DNA of 64,000 bases from Rhizobiales bacterium 63-22 (GCA_001898995.1 MKVZ01000009.1:62001-126000); one strand, 5' to 3'. Numbered from the stretch's first letter, positions 37,654 to 46,707 are shown. Program-made: numbers and translations. The notes: a model not told the origin generated them from the letters alone.

Positions 37654-38415
37654 TCAGCCGGCCAGATAGCCGCCATCCACTTCGTAGCATGCGCCGGTGA
37701 CGAAGGACGCCGCCGGCGACAGCAGGAACAGCGCCACATTGGCGATCTCGTCGGGTTGGCCTAGCCGATTGACGGGATGCTGCGCCGCGGCGGCCGCGCG
37801 CGCCTCGTCGCTCAAATGCGTGAGGAGCGGCGTCTCCACGAAACCGGGCGCGACGGCGTTGATCCTGACGCCCTCGCGCGCATGGTCGAGGGCGGCGGCC
37901 TTGGTCAGGCCGATGACGCCGTGCTTGGCGGCGGTATAGGCCGGCTGGCCCGCTATGCCGCGCAGCCCCATGATCGATGCGATATTGACGATGGAGCCGC
38001 CGCGCCCGCGCATGGCGGGAATCTGGCAGCGCAAACCGTTGAAGACGCCGGTCAGGTTGACGGCAATGATGCGGCTCCAGTTCTCCGGCGGATAGTCGCC
38101 GGTGGGGCAGCGGGCGAGATCGATCCCGGCGCAGTTGACCGCGAGGTCGAGGCCGCCGAAGGCGTCCGTCGTCCGGTCGATCGCGGCCTGCATGGCGTCG
38201 AGACGGGCGACGTCGACGGCCACGGCCAGCGTGGTTCCGCCCGCCGCTTCCAGCTCCCGCGCCAGCGCTTCGGCCCGCGCGACGTCGAAATCGGCCAGCA
38301 CGGTTTTCGCGCCGAGACCCGCCAGCCGCCGCGCGATCGCCGCCCCGATGCCGGACGCCGCGCCCGACACGAACGCGACCTTGCCCTCGAACTCCGCAGC
38401 GCTGCATGGAACCAT
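37654..38415 (-). CDS. Short-chain dehydrogenase/reductase (SDR)
   Basis: The 253-residue enzyme has the Rossmann cofactor motif [26 protein letters not shown], the catalytic serine in SIMGLRGI, and YTAAKHG (Y-x-x-x-K), as in classical SDRs such as 3-hydroxybutyrate dehydrogenase and 3-oxoacyl reductase. VLADFD at the end of strand two suggests NAD(H). Start ATG at 38415 follows AGGAGGAAG. It faces the XRE-cupin gene tail to tail and is divergent from ADC3 with shared-type operators between, so it most likely acts in the same pathway, reducing or oxidising an oxo/hydroxy acid. Confidence 0.85.
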   Translation of the reverse strand: MVPCSAAEFEGKVAFVSGAASGIGAAIARRLAGLGAKTVLADFDVARAEALARELEAAGGTTLAVAVDVARLDAMQAAIDRTTDAFGGLDLAVNCAGIDLARCPTGDYPPENWSRIIAVNLTGVFNGLRCQIPAMRGRGGSIVNIASIMGLRGIAGQPAYTAAKHGVIGLTKAAALDHAREGVRINAVAPGFVETPLLTHLSDEARAAAAAQHPVNRLGQPDEIANVALFLLSPAASFVTGACYEVDGGYLAG

Positions 38416-38455
38416 GAAACTTCCTCCTCGTGCGAGGAAATAATAATTCACTGAT

Positions 38456-38481
38456 ATGAATATTGTATATAGAAATTTCAT
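38456..38481. promoter_or_regulatory. Operator upstream of the SDR gene
   Basis: ATGAATA (38456-38462) and ATTTCAT (38475-38481), 19 bases apart, lie 41 bases upstream of the SDR start. They repeat the arrangement at ADC2, the Liv operon and ADC3. Confidence 0.55.
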
Positions 38482-38633
38482 TCATCCATATGGATTTATC
38501 GGCGTCAACGCAGCGATCCTGCAATCCATCGTCGCCGCAAATTCCTTCATGCACGCGGCGATAGCGGGCTTTCGCCGAACATATGAATTCCCCGGTCATG
38601 CCTATGAATCCCGTTGACGCCGGATCGCCTTAT

Positions 38634-38659
38634 ATGAAATATTACAATCATTATTTCAC
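38634..38659. promoter_or_regulatory. Operator upstream of ADC3
   Basis: ATGAAAT (38634-38640) and ATTTCAC (38653-38659), 19 bases apart, lie 45 bases upstream of the ADC3 start. TTGACG (38614-38619) with AAATAT/AATATT 17-18 bases later could be the promoter, which would place the left half-site over the -10 region. Confidence 0.55.
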
Positions 38660-38704
38660 ATAAATGATGAGCGCTCCGCGCTCGACAAAAGGGACCGGAC
38701 CATC

Positions 38705-39442
38705 ATGGGCAAGATCGTGCTGCAAAATGGGAACAACATGCCGCTTCAGGCGCCGCTTATTCCCGATCCTTTCGTTCCCTATCGCTGCCCGCGCAACCGC
38801 TCGCTCAACGCCGTCTGCCAGGGCGATCCCGAGGTGCTGAAAGCCTATCTCGCCAATACGCCCTTCACGCTGGCGGACGACCGCTTCCTGGTCTACGTCT
38901 CCGACTTCACCAATTGCGACAAGATCCCGTTCATGGATGCGGGCGTCGTCATTCCGGTCGAGTTCGAGGGCCGCACGGGCGGCTATTTCCTGTTCGAATA
39001 CGAGGACAACGACGCGGCCATCGCCGCCGGCCGCGACCTCTGGGGCTATCCCAAGAAATATGGCGACATTCTTCTGGAGGAGCGCGGCGACCGCGTGACG
39101 GCGAGCGTGACGCGTAAGGGCGTACCGCTGATCACCATCAACTGCACGCTGGACGGCGCGCCGGCCCCGGCGCTCAAGACCACGCCGCATCTGAATATCC
39201 ACATCCAGCCGGCCCCGGACGGCGGCATCCTGAACAAGCGCGTCATCGCCCGTGACACCTCGCCGGATTTCCAGCTCACCAGCAACCGCTCCGGCTCCGC
39301 CACCGTATCGCTGGGCTCCATCGCCACTGATCCGCTGACGCCGTTGCAGCCGCTGGCCTTGCTCGGCGCGAGCTACGTCATCGGCGATTTCTTCGCCACC
39401 GAGACGAACGGCTGGGGCAAGACCATCGCCACCCTCGTTTGA
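38705..39442 (+). CDS. Acetoacetate decarboxylase family protein 3 (ADC3)
   Basis: The 245-residue product has TGGYFLFEYEDNDAAIAAGRDLWGYPKKYGDILLEE with K117-K118 at the Schiff-base site, as in ADC2 and true acetoacetate decarboxylase. Its N-terminus (DPEVLKAYLANTPFTLADDRFLVYVSDF) is closer to ADC1 than to ADC2. It is divergent from the SDR and has the shared operator in front. Function is probably imine-based cleavage of an oxo acid; acetoacetate itself is only one possibility. Confidence 0.82.
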   Translation: MGKIVLQNGNNMPLQAPLIPDPFVPYRCPRNRSLNAVCQGDPEVLKAYLANTPFTLADDRFLVYVSDFTNCDKIPFMDAGVVIPVEFEGRTGGYFLFEYEDNDAAIAAGRDLWGYPKKYGDILLEERGDRVTASVTRKGVPLITINCTLDGAPAPALKTTPHLNIHIQPAPDGGILNKRVIARDTSPDFQLTSNRSGSATVSLGSIATDPLTPLQPLALLGASYVIGDFFATETNGWGKTIATLV

Positions 39443-39749
39443 GGCTGGTTCTAGTCCCTCACGTTTCTGCGCCGGGCGCCCACGTACTGAACCGCACGAA
39501 CGTTTCGCAATGATAAGGCGTTTTCAGCTACCCGTTTATCTGCCGGTTCATCCGTTCGTGGCGTTACCGGATCGTCAGCGTCATGAGAAGCTTGATGCTG
39601 TGCCGAAAAGGGTGAACGGGACCAGCCCTGGAAGGGCCTCCGTCAGGCCCTGCCGGGAACTGAACTCCATGCCACCCATGGGAATTCTTCCGCTGTTTCA
39701 GAAGCTCGATAATCTTTATTCGAGAAGATCGTTGCGCAGGGCCTACCAA
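39443..39749. other. Intergenic region between ADC3 and the gntP-like gene
   Basis: These 307 bases hold no supportable gene. AGGGCCT (39633-39639) and AGGCCCT (39645-39651) form a 7-bp hairpin around CCGTC that could end transcription from either side, as the flanking genes converge here. Confidence 0.4.
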
Positions 39750-41150
39750 TCAGATTAGCGGTGGAAGAAGGTTGAGAAGCAGCACCATGATCAGTCCGAC
39801 CACCGCCACGATCGATTGAATGATCGATATGGTCATGGTCGCCTCGCCCATCGTCATGCCGAAGGACTCCTTCACCAGCCAGAAACCCGCGTGGTTGGCA
39901 TAGTTGAAAAACAGCGATCCACAGCCGATAGACAGCGCCAGCAAGGGCGCATTCAATGTTTCCACGCCCGCGAGCGGCGCCAGCAGGCCAGCCGCGCCGA
40001 CGATCCCGACCGTGGCCGACCCCGTCGATACCGACAGCAGCATGGAGATGATCCAGCCCAGAATCAGCGGCGACAGCGAAAACTGCTGGCTGAGGTGGAC
40101 GATAGCGTCGCCCACCTTCGCATCAGTCAGCACATGCTGGAAAGCACCGCCGCCGGCAATGATCAAAAGCACGTTCGCAATCGGCTTGAGGCTCGCGGAC
40201 ATCGATGTGCGCAATGCCTCCGTGTCGCCGCCGCGCGCATAGACGAGAACCCATGCCGCGAACAGCACGCCGATCAGCATTGCGATGGTCGGCGAACCCA
40301 CAAAGTCGGTGACCCGCACGATAGTGGCGTCTTTCGGGAACACGAGTTCGGTGATCGCATGCAGGAGCATCAGAATGGCGGGAAGAAGGGCCGTCAGCAG
40401 ACTGATCCCCAGTCCCGGCGGCGTGCCGCCCTGCTCTGCGTTTCTGACCACCTTGCCGGAGGCAGCCGAGAACTGATCGATGAGGGCCTGATCCGGCTGG
40501 ACCTTCAACCGCGGCGTGATGAGCGCTCCGTAAACCGGTCCGCCGAGGACGATCGCCGGTATTGCCGCGATAAAGCCGTAGAGCATCGTCGCGCCTATAT
40601 TCGTGTTCAGCGCCGCAATGGCGGTGAGCGGGCCCGGATGCGGGGGCACCATGCCGTGCATGGAAGCGAGGGCAGCGATCACCGGAACGCCAACATAGAC
40701 ATAGGCAGAGCCGCGGACGCTCTGCGTCGCCTCGAGCTTGCGCGCCACGCTGAAAATCAACGGCAGCAGGACGACCAGCCCCACTTCGAAAAACATCGGA
40801 ATTCCGATGATGAAGGCCGCGCCCGCCATGGCCCAAGGCAGAAGACGCGTCGAGGTATTACGGATGATCGTATCGGATATGCCTTCGGTCACGCCCGTGT
40901 CGGCGAGGATTTTTCCAAGCATCGCGCCGAGCGCGACCACAAGGCCGACAGCGCCCAACGTACCGCCTGCACCACTCGCAATGGACTTGATCAGCTTGTT
41001 TTCCGGCATCCCTGTCAGAAAGCCGACAGCAGTCGAAATAATCAGCAGGGCGATAAGCGGATGCAGCCTGATGCGCGAAACGATGAGCGCGACGAGGAAA
41101 ATCACGCTGCCCAGTGCGATCGCGATGAGCTGCACGTCTGAAGAACTCAT
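39750..41150 (-). CDS. GntP-family gluconate/organic acid:H+ symporter
   Basis: The 466-residue protein is all membrane helices and follows the GntP/GntT family: LHPLIALLIISTAVGFLTGMPENKLIKSIASGAGGTLGAVGLVVALGAMLGKIL, the re-entrant MHGMVPPHPGPLTAIAAL, and IAGGGAFQHVLTDAKVG. Members import gluconate, fructuronate, glycerate or 3-hydroxy acids with protons. It stands alone on the minus strand, so its substrate cannot be read from neighbours; a link to the sugar-acid dehydrogenase at 12843-16601 is possible but not shown. Confidence 0.9.
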   Translation of the reverse strand: MSSSDVQLIAIALGSVIFLVALIVSRIRLHPLIALLIISTAVGFLTGMPENKLIKSIASGAGGTLGAVGLVVALGAMLGKILADTGVTEGISDTIIRNTSTRLLPWAMAGAAFIIGIPMFFEVGLVVLLPLIFSVARKLEATQSVRGSAYVYVGVPVIAALASMHGMVPPHPGPLTAIAALNTNIGATMLYGFIAAIPAIVLGGPVYGALITPRLKVQPDQALIDQFSAASGKVVRNAEQGGTPPGLGISLLTALLPAILMLLHAITELVFPKDATIVRVTDFVGSPTIAMLIGVLFAAWVLVYARGGDTEALRTSMSASLKPIANVLLIIAGGGAFQHVLTDAKVGDAIVHLSQQFSLSPLILGWIISMLLSVSTGSATVGIVGAAGLLAPLAGVETLNAPLLALSIGCGSLFFNYANHAGFWLVKESFGMTMGEATMTISIIQSIVAVVGLIMVLLLNLLPPLI

Positions 41151-41416
41151 GATCCCTCCCGAGATACGAATGCGGGGCCCGGACCCGACGATGAAGACAA
41201 CCCTGCCCTGCCGGAATCGAAAGCAAGCGGTTTACCCGCGAATGAAGCATGAGTCGACGCGACATGCTGCACAATTTAAAGCGATTTTCCGATCTGCCCG
41301 TCAATATCCCTGTCGATCGTAAGCGGATATCCATGAATCGGCATGACGGACATCAACATAACAGCTTTCGGACTGTCGGAGATGCCCGTCTGCGGAACCC
41401 GCGAAGATAGCAGACC

Positions 41417-42547
41417 TCACTGTGCGGCGAAGCGCTCCGGCCGGAAGGTGGAGAGCGTGGGATGCTCTGCGCCGGTTGCCATTTCATAGGCAAGCAATTC
41501 ACCGGCGATGAGGCCGAGCGTCGCACCGCTGTGGCTGAAGGCAACGTAATATCCCGGAATGGCCTTCAGCGCTCCGAACACGGGTTCGCCGTCGCCGGGA
41601 ATGGGCTTGCGGCCCGCGCCGATGGAAGCGGCCTCCAATTTGGGATTGCCTTCCAGCACTTTCGATCCTTCCGCGAGCAGGGCTTCGACGGCGGCCTTGT
41701 CGATATCGTAGCCGCCGTCGGCGCGCGGCTTCACGCCTTCCTCGGCGGCCCAGTCGGCGTCGAGCGAGAAGGTCCCGCCCGGCGCGGGACGGATGGCGAC
41801 GCGCGGCGTGTTGAGCACCGCCCGCAATGGATGGGCCAATGGTCTGGTCTGGATCAGGAGGGCGAGCGGCGTGCCGTCGTCGATCCGCTGCCCGTCGGCG
41901 GCGGCCATTTCCCGCACGCTGGCTCCGGTTGCGAGCAGCAGCGCGTCCGCCTCGAAGCGGGTACCAGAAGCGGCTTTCACGCCGACAGCGCGGCCGTTTT
42001 CGATCAGCGGGCGCGCCGCGCCCTGATCCGTGACGAGACGGCCGCCGAGCGCCGCGAACTCTTCCAGGAGCAGTCCGATCAGCGCCGGCAGGTCGACCCA
42101 GCCTTCGCCGGGATTGAAGATCGCACCCTGCGCGGTGATCGCCCGCGCATCCACGCCGGGCGTCAGGGCCGCTACCTCGGCGGCGGCGACACGTCTGGCG
42201 TCGTAACCGATCGAGACCTCGTAGCGATAGGCGGCGTCGATCTCGTTGCGCGCATCGTCCGCATCCCATGTCAGGCCGCCGTCGAAGCGCAGCCAGTCGG
42301 CTGTGGGAAACCGTGCCGCAAGTGTGCGATAGCGGTCGATGCCCGTCATGCGCAGGCGGTGATAGGGTTCAGAGCGGAAGCGCGCGGAATTGAGCCATGA
42401 AAGCGAGCGGCCCGATGCGCCGTTGGCCGGCGCACCGTCGTTGAGCAGCGTGACGTGGACGCCGCGCCGGGCGAGTTGAACCGCTGTGGAAACGCCGAAA
42501 ATACCGGCGCCGATGACGACCGCTGAGGCGATGCTGTTGTCTGGCAT
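41417..42547 (-). CDS. FAD-dependent oxidoreductase, DAO family (second copy)
   Basis: The 376-residue enzyme has the FAD motif SAVVIGAGIFGVSTAVQLARRGVHVTLLNDG and the C-terminal YYVAFSHSGATLGLIAGELLAYEMATG. It differs clearly from the DAO protein at 3478-4578. It is the last gene of an operon with an amino-acid-type binding protein and a fused permease/ATPase, so it most likely oxidises the imported amino acid or N-substituted amino acid. The annotated ATG (42547) gives MPDNSIAS; an upstream ATG at 42562 is also possible. Confidence 0.87.
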   Translation of the reverse strand: MPDNSIASAVVIGAGIFGVSTAVQLARRGVHVTLLNDGAPANGASGRSLSWLNSARFRSEPYHRLRMTGIDRYRTLAARFPTADWLRFDGGLTWDADDARNEIDAAYRYEVSIGYDARRVAAAEVAALTPGVDARAITAQGAIFNPGEGWVDLPALIGLLLEEFAALGGRLVTDQGAARPLIENGRAVGVKAASGTRFEADALLLATGASVREMAAADGQRIDDGTPLALLIQTRPLAHPLRAVLNTPRVAIRPAPGGTFSLDADWAAEEGVKPRADGGYDIDKAAVEALLAEGSKVLEGNPKLEAASIGAGRKPIPGDGEPVFGALKAIPGYYVAFSHSGATLGLIAGELLAYEMATGAEHPTLSTFRPERFAAQ

Positions 42548-42576
42548 GGGAATTTCTTTCAATGGTTGGTCTTGAA

Positions 42577-44100
42577 TTACAGAACTTCCGCAAGGAAGCG
42601 GCGCAGGCGGGGGCTTTGCGGATTGTCGAAAATCGCTTCCGGCGACCCCGCCTCCACCACCCTGCCCTCGTCCATGAACACCACCTGATCGGCGACGCGG
42701 CGGGCAAAGCCCATTTCATGCGTCACCACCACCATGGTCATGCCGCGCCGGCCGAGCGCGGCCATGAGGTTCAGGACGCCTTTCACCAGTTCCGGGTCAA
42801 GCGCGCTCGTCACCTCGTCGAAAAGGATGACTTCCGGCTCCATGGCCAGCGCGCGGGCGATCGCCACGCGCTGCTGCTGGCCGCCGGACAGACCGGACGG
42901 GCGATGGTGCATCCGGCTGGCGAGGCCGACATCGGCGAGACGGTCCTTGGCGATGCGCTCGGCCTCGGCCCGTTTCATGCCCTTGATTTTGGTCAGCGAC
43001 AGCATGACGTTCTCCAGCGCCGTGTGATCGGGAAAGAGATTGAAATGCTGGAACACCATGCCGACGCGGCGGCGCAGCTTTTCTGGCTTCATGGCGAGAA
43101 TGCTCTCGCCATCGAGCAGGATATCGCCGCGCTTCGGCTCCACCAGCCGGTTGAGGCAGCGCAGCAGGGTGGACTTGCCCGAACCGGACGGCCCGATGAC
43201 GCAGGTGACGCTGCCGGCCGGGACCGCGAGATCGACCCCTTTCAGCACCTCCATCTCGCCATAGGCCATGCCGAGATCGCGCACGTCGAGGCTGCCGCTC
43301 TTGAAAGCGGAACGGGTTTCGGCCTGCACGGCGACGCGATTGGCGCCGTCGAGTTCGCCGACCTCTTCCAGACCGCTGGTCACCGCCGTCGGCCGCGTCT
43401 TGCCCTGTCGCAGGCGCGTGTCGATGGCGTTGACGAGGTGGGTCAGCGGCACGGTGACGACGAGATAGAAAATGCCGGCCAGAAGCAGCGGCGACAGGTT
43501 GCCCGTCACCACCGCCGCATCCTGACCGACGCGGAAAATTTCCCGTTCATTGGCCAGAAGGCCGAGGAAATAGACGAGGCTCGAATCCTTAACGTTGCCG
43601 ATGAACTGGTTGACGAGCGCCGGCAGCACCCGGCGCACGCCCTGCGGCACGACGATGAGCCGCATGCCCTGGCTGTAGCTCATGCTGAGCGCGCGGCAGG
43701 CCTCCATCTGGCCGCGATCGACGCTCTGGATGCCGGAGCGGAAGATTTCACCGATATAGGCGCCTGCAATAAGGCTGAGCGCGAGAATGCCGAGCGGATA
43801 GGGCGAAGGGCCGAACAGTTCGCGGCCGATACGCGCGAAACCCTGTCCGATCAGCAGGATGGTGACGATGGCCGGCAGGCCGCGGAAAATGTCGGTATAT
43901 ATTCGCGCCGGAATGCGCAGCCATGCCGCGCGCGAGATGCCCATGATCGCAAGCACCATGCCGATGACGACGCCGAGAACGGTGGAGGCCGCCGCGAGGA
44001 TCAGCGTGTTCTTGAGGCCGACCGTGATCATGGTCGGCAGGATCTCCGCCATGGAGTGCCAGTCGAGGAAGCTGCGGCGCAGGTTTTCAAGCCAGTCCAT
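42577..44100 (-). CDS. Fused amino-acid ABC transporter permease and ATP-binding protein
   Basis: This 507-residue protein joins two usually separate parts. Residues ~1-225 are a HisM/GlnP-type permease (MITVGLKNTLILAAASTVLGVVIGMVLA and the EAA-like loop ACRALSMSYSQGMRLIVVPQGVRRVLPALVNQ). Residues ~255-507 are a GlnQ-type ATPase (Walker A GPSGSGKST, signature LSGGQQQRVAIARAL, Walker B VILFDEVTSALDPELV). A ~30-residue linker connects them. The fusion fixes permease and ATPase in a 1:1 ratio. It lies between its binding protein and a DAO oxidase. Confidence 0.92.
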   Translation of the reverse strand: MDWLENLRRSFLDWHSMAEILPTMITVGLKNTLILAAASTVLGVVIGMVLAIMGISRAAWLRIPARIYTDIFRGLPAIVTILLIGQGFARIGRELFGPSPYPLGILALSLIAGAYIGEIFRSGIQSVDRGQMEACRALSMSYSQGMRLIVVPQGVRRVLPALVNQFIGNVKDSSLVYFLGLLANEREIFRVGQDAAVVTGNLSPLLLAGIFYLVVTVPLTHLVNAIDTRLRQGKTRPTAVTSGLEEVGELDGANRVAVQAETRSAFKSGSLDVRDLGMAYGEMEVLKGVDLAVPAGSVTCVIGPSGSGKSTLLRCLNRLVEPKRGDILLDGESILAMKPEKLRRRVGMVFQHFNLFPDHTALENVMLSLTKIKGMKRAEAERIAKDRLADVGLASRMHHRPSGLSGGQQQRVAIARALAMEPEVILFDEVTSALDPELVKGVLNLMAALGRRGMTMVVVTHEMGFARRVADQVVFMDEGRVVEAGSPEAIFDNPQSPRLRRFLAEVL

Positions 44101-44123
44101 CGGGTGTTTCCTTCAATCGAAGC

Positions 44124-44149
44124 GGCCCGGCCGGATCGACGGCCGGGCC
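44124..44149 (-). repeat. Intercistronic hairpin between the binding protein and permease/ATPase genes
   Basis: GGCCCGGCCG (44124-44133) and CGGCCGGGCC (44140-44149) form a perfect 10-bp stem with a 6-base loop. It lies 24-49 bases after the binding-protein stop, the place where such hairpins protect binding-protein mRNA and raise its level above that of the membrane parts. Confidence 0.5.
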
Positions 44150-44172
44150 CTGAACGAACCTGATGGGCGGAC

Positions 44173-44994
44173 TTACGGCTTGGGCAGGTATTGCGCCGGC
44201 ATCGGGGTGCCGGGGAACCACTTCTCATGCAGCTTCTTCCAGGTGCCGTCCTGCATGGCGGCGTGGAGCCCCTTGTTCAGCGCCTCGCGCAGGGCATTGT
44301 TGCCCTTGCGCACGACGAAGCCGGCGGGCGCGTCGAAGCTTGGAATGTTGATCGCGATCTTCAACTGCGGATAGCGCTTCGCATAATCCTTGGCCGCTTC
44401 GTAATCGAGGAAATGCGCGTCGATCGTGCCGTTGTTGAGGCCGACGATGGCCGAATTGTTGTCGGGAAAGCGGACGAGATCGGCGCCGGTGAAATGCTTC
44501 TGCGCATAGATTTCCTGCAACGTTCCCTGCACGACCCCGAGACGCTTGCCCTTGAGCGCCGCCGCGTCGGTGATCTTGGCGTCGGGGGTCAGCACCGAAA
44601 GATAGCCCGCCAGATAGCCGTCGGAGAAATCGACGGTCTCGCGGCGCTTTTCCGTGTTGCCGATGGCGGCGACCGCCACGTCGAAGCGGCCATTGGCCAC
44701 CGAAGGCAGCAGAGCGGAGAAATCCTGCCCCGTGAACAGCACCTGATCCTTCTTGAAGCCCATGCGTTCAACGACGTTGAGAAACAGTTCGATGTCGAAG
44801 CCGGTGAAGGCGCCGTCGGCGGTGGTGAACGTATAAGGCTTGGCATCGCCCATGGTACCGACGCTGATGGTCGTGGGATCGATCAGGTTATAGGGGTTGT
44901 CGGCGGAAAGAGCGGGCGCCGCGGCTATGGTAACGCCGAGCACCAGCGCGATCAGGCCGGCTGCGGACAAGATTGTCTTTCTGAAAGGGTTCAT
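44173..44994 (-). CDS. ABC transporter substrate-binding protein, amino-acid (SBP_bac_3) type
   Basis: The 273-residue protein has a signal peptide ([31 protein letters not shown]) and the family-3 fold ([55 protein letters not shown]). The start at 44994 is preceded by AGGAGAACC. It is the first gene of the operon with the fused permease/ATPase and a DAO oxidase, and is divergent from a LacI regulator. Confidence 0.88.
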   Translation of the reverse strand: MNPFRKTILSAAGLIALVLGVTIAAAPALSADNPYNLIDPTTISVGTMGDAKPYTFTTADGAFTGFDIELFLNVVERMGFKKDQVLFTGQDFSALLPSVANGRFDVAVAAIGNTEKRRETVDFSDGYLAGYLSVLTPDAKITDAAALKGKRLGVVQGTLQEIYAQKHFTGADLVRFPDNNSAIVGLNNGTIDAHFLDYEAAKDYAKRYPQLKIAINIPSFDAPAGFVVRKGNNALREALNKGLHAAMQDGTWKKLHEKWFPGTPMPAQYLPKP

Positions 44995-45122
44995 CGGATT
45001 GGTTCTCCTGCTCTGGGGGATTTGAGGATGGCTTTCAAGGCGCATGTCCCTCGTGCGGCCCACCGTCACGGGCCGCGCGCTTCAACCATGCTCCTCGCAT
45101 GCCTGCATGCCATTTTTGTTAT

Positions 45123-45156
45123 GAAACCGGTCTCTTTTCTAATTGAGACCGGTCTC
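45123..45156. promoter_or_regulatory. Twin LacI-type operators between the amino-acid importer operon and its LacI gene
   Basis: GAAACCGGTCTC (45123-45134) and GAGACCGGTCTC (45145-45156) are two copies of a 12-bp site with central CG; the second is a perfect palindrome. Centres are 22 bases apart, two helical turns, so two dimers would bind on one face. They lie between the divergent starts at 44994 and 45223. Confidence 0.8.
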
Positions 45157-45222
45157 TTTCATTTTTTGCAATTGTTATCTTCGCATTTGCCAGCCGTCAA
45201 CATCTCTTGTAATCCTGACGCC

Positions 45223-46290
45223 ATGGAACAGATGCCGCCCCGATTTTCGTCCGTGACGGTCGCCGACGTCGCCCGCCGGGCCGGCGTGTCGAAGGCGACG
45301 GCGGCGCGCGTGCTGGGCGGCTACGGAACCGTCAGCGACAAGGCCCGCGCGGCCGTGGCCGCCGCTGCCCGCGCGCTCGATTACCGCCCCAACGAACTGG
45401 CCCGCAGCATGACGACCGGGCGCTCCCGCGCCATCGGCGTGGTGGTCGGCGATATCGAGAACCCGTTTTTCAGCCTCGCCATGCGCGGCATAACCGACGT
45501 GGCGCGGCAGGCCGGCTTTACCGTCATCCTCGCCAATTCCGGCGAGGACGCCGCCGCCGAAAAGGCGGCCGTCCGCACGCTGCTGGCGCGGCGCGTGGAC
45601 GGACTCATCGTTTCGCCGGCTTGGGAAAGCGATGTCGATCACCTGAAGGAGGTCGTGCGCTCCGGCCGGCCGCTGGCGCTCCTCGACCGCGGCAATGCGG
45701 CGCTCGACGTGGATACGGTCATCGCCGACGACCGGCACGCCGCCGAGGGCGTGACACGGCGGCTGGTCGCGCTCGGCCACCGCCGCATCGCCTATCTTAC
45801 CGCCTGCGACACGCCGGATCATGTGTTCCGGCAGCCGGCCGACATCCATACCGGCTCGGTGCGCCGGCGCATCGAGGGTTATCTCGGCGTCTGCCGGGAA
45901 GCCGGCCTGCCGGACATGAAGCCATGGGTGCGCGTGGGCGCTTCCGCAGCCGAAAAGACACGCAATATCGTTCTGGAAATGCTTCAAGCCCCCGACCGCC
46001 CGACCGCCGTCATCGCCTCGGACAGCCTAATCGGGCTGGAAGTCTTCAAGGCCAGCCGCGAAATCGGCCTGACGATTCCCGGAGACCTGTCCTTCGTGTC
46101 CTTTCACGACGCGGACTGGACCTCGGTCACCTCTCCGCCCGTCACCGTGGTGCGGCAACCGGTCTACCAGCTCGGCGAGGCGGCCGCGAGACTGCTCGTG
46201 GAACGGCTCAACGGCGAAAGCGGCGAAGCGCGCCGGCTCGTCCTGCAAACGGGCCTTGTCGAACGCGGCTCGGTCGCCGCCGCGCCCTAA
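45223..46290 (+). CDS. LacI-family transcriptional regulator
   Basis: The 355-residue protein has a LacI headpiece (VTVADVARRAGVSKATAARVLGGYGTVSDKARAAVAAAARALDYRPNELARSM) and a periplasmic-binding-like sensor (GVVVGDIENPFFSLAMRGITDVARQAGF). It is divergent from an amino-acid importer operon, and two palindromes with the CG centre typical of LacI operators lie between. Control of an amino-acid importer by a LacI protein is uncommon and suggests the ligand has a sugar-like part. Confidence 0.88.
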   Translation: MEQMPPRFSSVTVADVARRAGVSKATAARVLGGYGTVSDKARAAVAAAARALDYRPNELARSMTTGRSRAIGVVVGDIENPFFSLAMRGITDVARQAGFTVILANSGEDAAAEKAAVRTLLARRVDGLIVSPAWESDVDHLKEVVRSGRPLALLDRGNAALDVDTVIADDRHAAEGVTRRLVALGHRRIAYLTACDTPDHVFRQPADIHTGSVRRRIEGYLGVCREAGLPDMKPWVRVGASAAEKTRNIVLEMLQAPDRPTAVIASDSLIGLEVFKASREIGLTIPGDLSFVSFHDADWTSVTSPPVTVVRQPVYQLGEAAARLLVERLNGESGEARRLVLQTGLVERGSVAAAP

Positions 46291-46302
46291 GGGAGACGAA
46301 CC

Positions 46303-46707
46303 ATGCGCCTTCGACGGATTCATCACGTCGCCATTATCTGCACGGACTATGAAAAATCGCGGGCATTCTACGCGGATATTCTGGGCTTGAAGGTGATCGC
46401 CGAGAATTTCCGGCGCGAAAGATCGTCCTTCAAGCTCGATCTGGCACTGCCGGACGGAGGCCAGATCGAGCTTTTTTCCTTCCCTTCGCCGCCGCCCCGC
46501 CCCTCGCGGCCCGAAGCAGCGGGCCTGCGCCATCTCGCCTTCGAGGTGGAGGACATAAACGAGGCCAAGGCCGCGCTGGAAGCTCGCGGTGTCGGCGTCG
46601 AGACGATCAGGACCGACGAATTCACCGGCCGGCGCTACACTTTTTTCGCCGATCCCGACGGCCTGCCGCTGGAGCTTTACGAAGCGGCTCCGTCGAGCCG
46701 CGCCTGA
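46303..46707 (+). CDS. VOC-superfamily metalloprotein (YaeR/glyoxalase-like)
   Basis: The 134-residue protein has two beta-alpha-beta-beta-beta modules: IHHVAIICTDYEKSRAFYADILGLKVI and LRHLAFEVEDINEAKAALEARGVGVE, ending in YTFFADPDGLPLELYE. Metal ligands would be H8 or so, E near the end of module one, H in module two and the terminal E. It resembles E. coli YaeR, whose reaction is not known. It follows the LacI stop by 12 bases and may be co-transcribed. Confidence 0.82.
   Translation: MRLRRIHHVAIICTDYEKSRAFYADILGLKVIAENFRRERSSFKLDLALPDGGQIELFSFPSPPPRPSRPEAAGLRHLAFEVEDINEAKAALEARGVGVETIRTDEFTGRRYTFFADPDGLPLELYEAAPSSRA

Noticed and set aside
42562..44163. A 533-codon open frame opposite the fused permease/ATPase
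   Set aside because: Antisense shadow of a gene with all ABC motifs intact.
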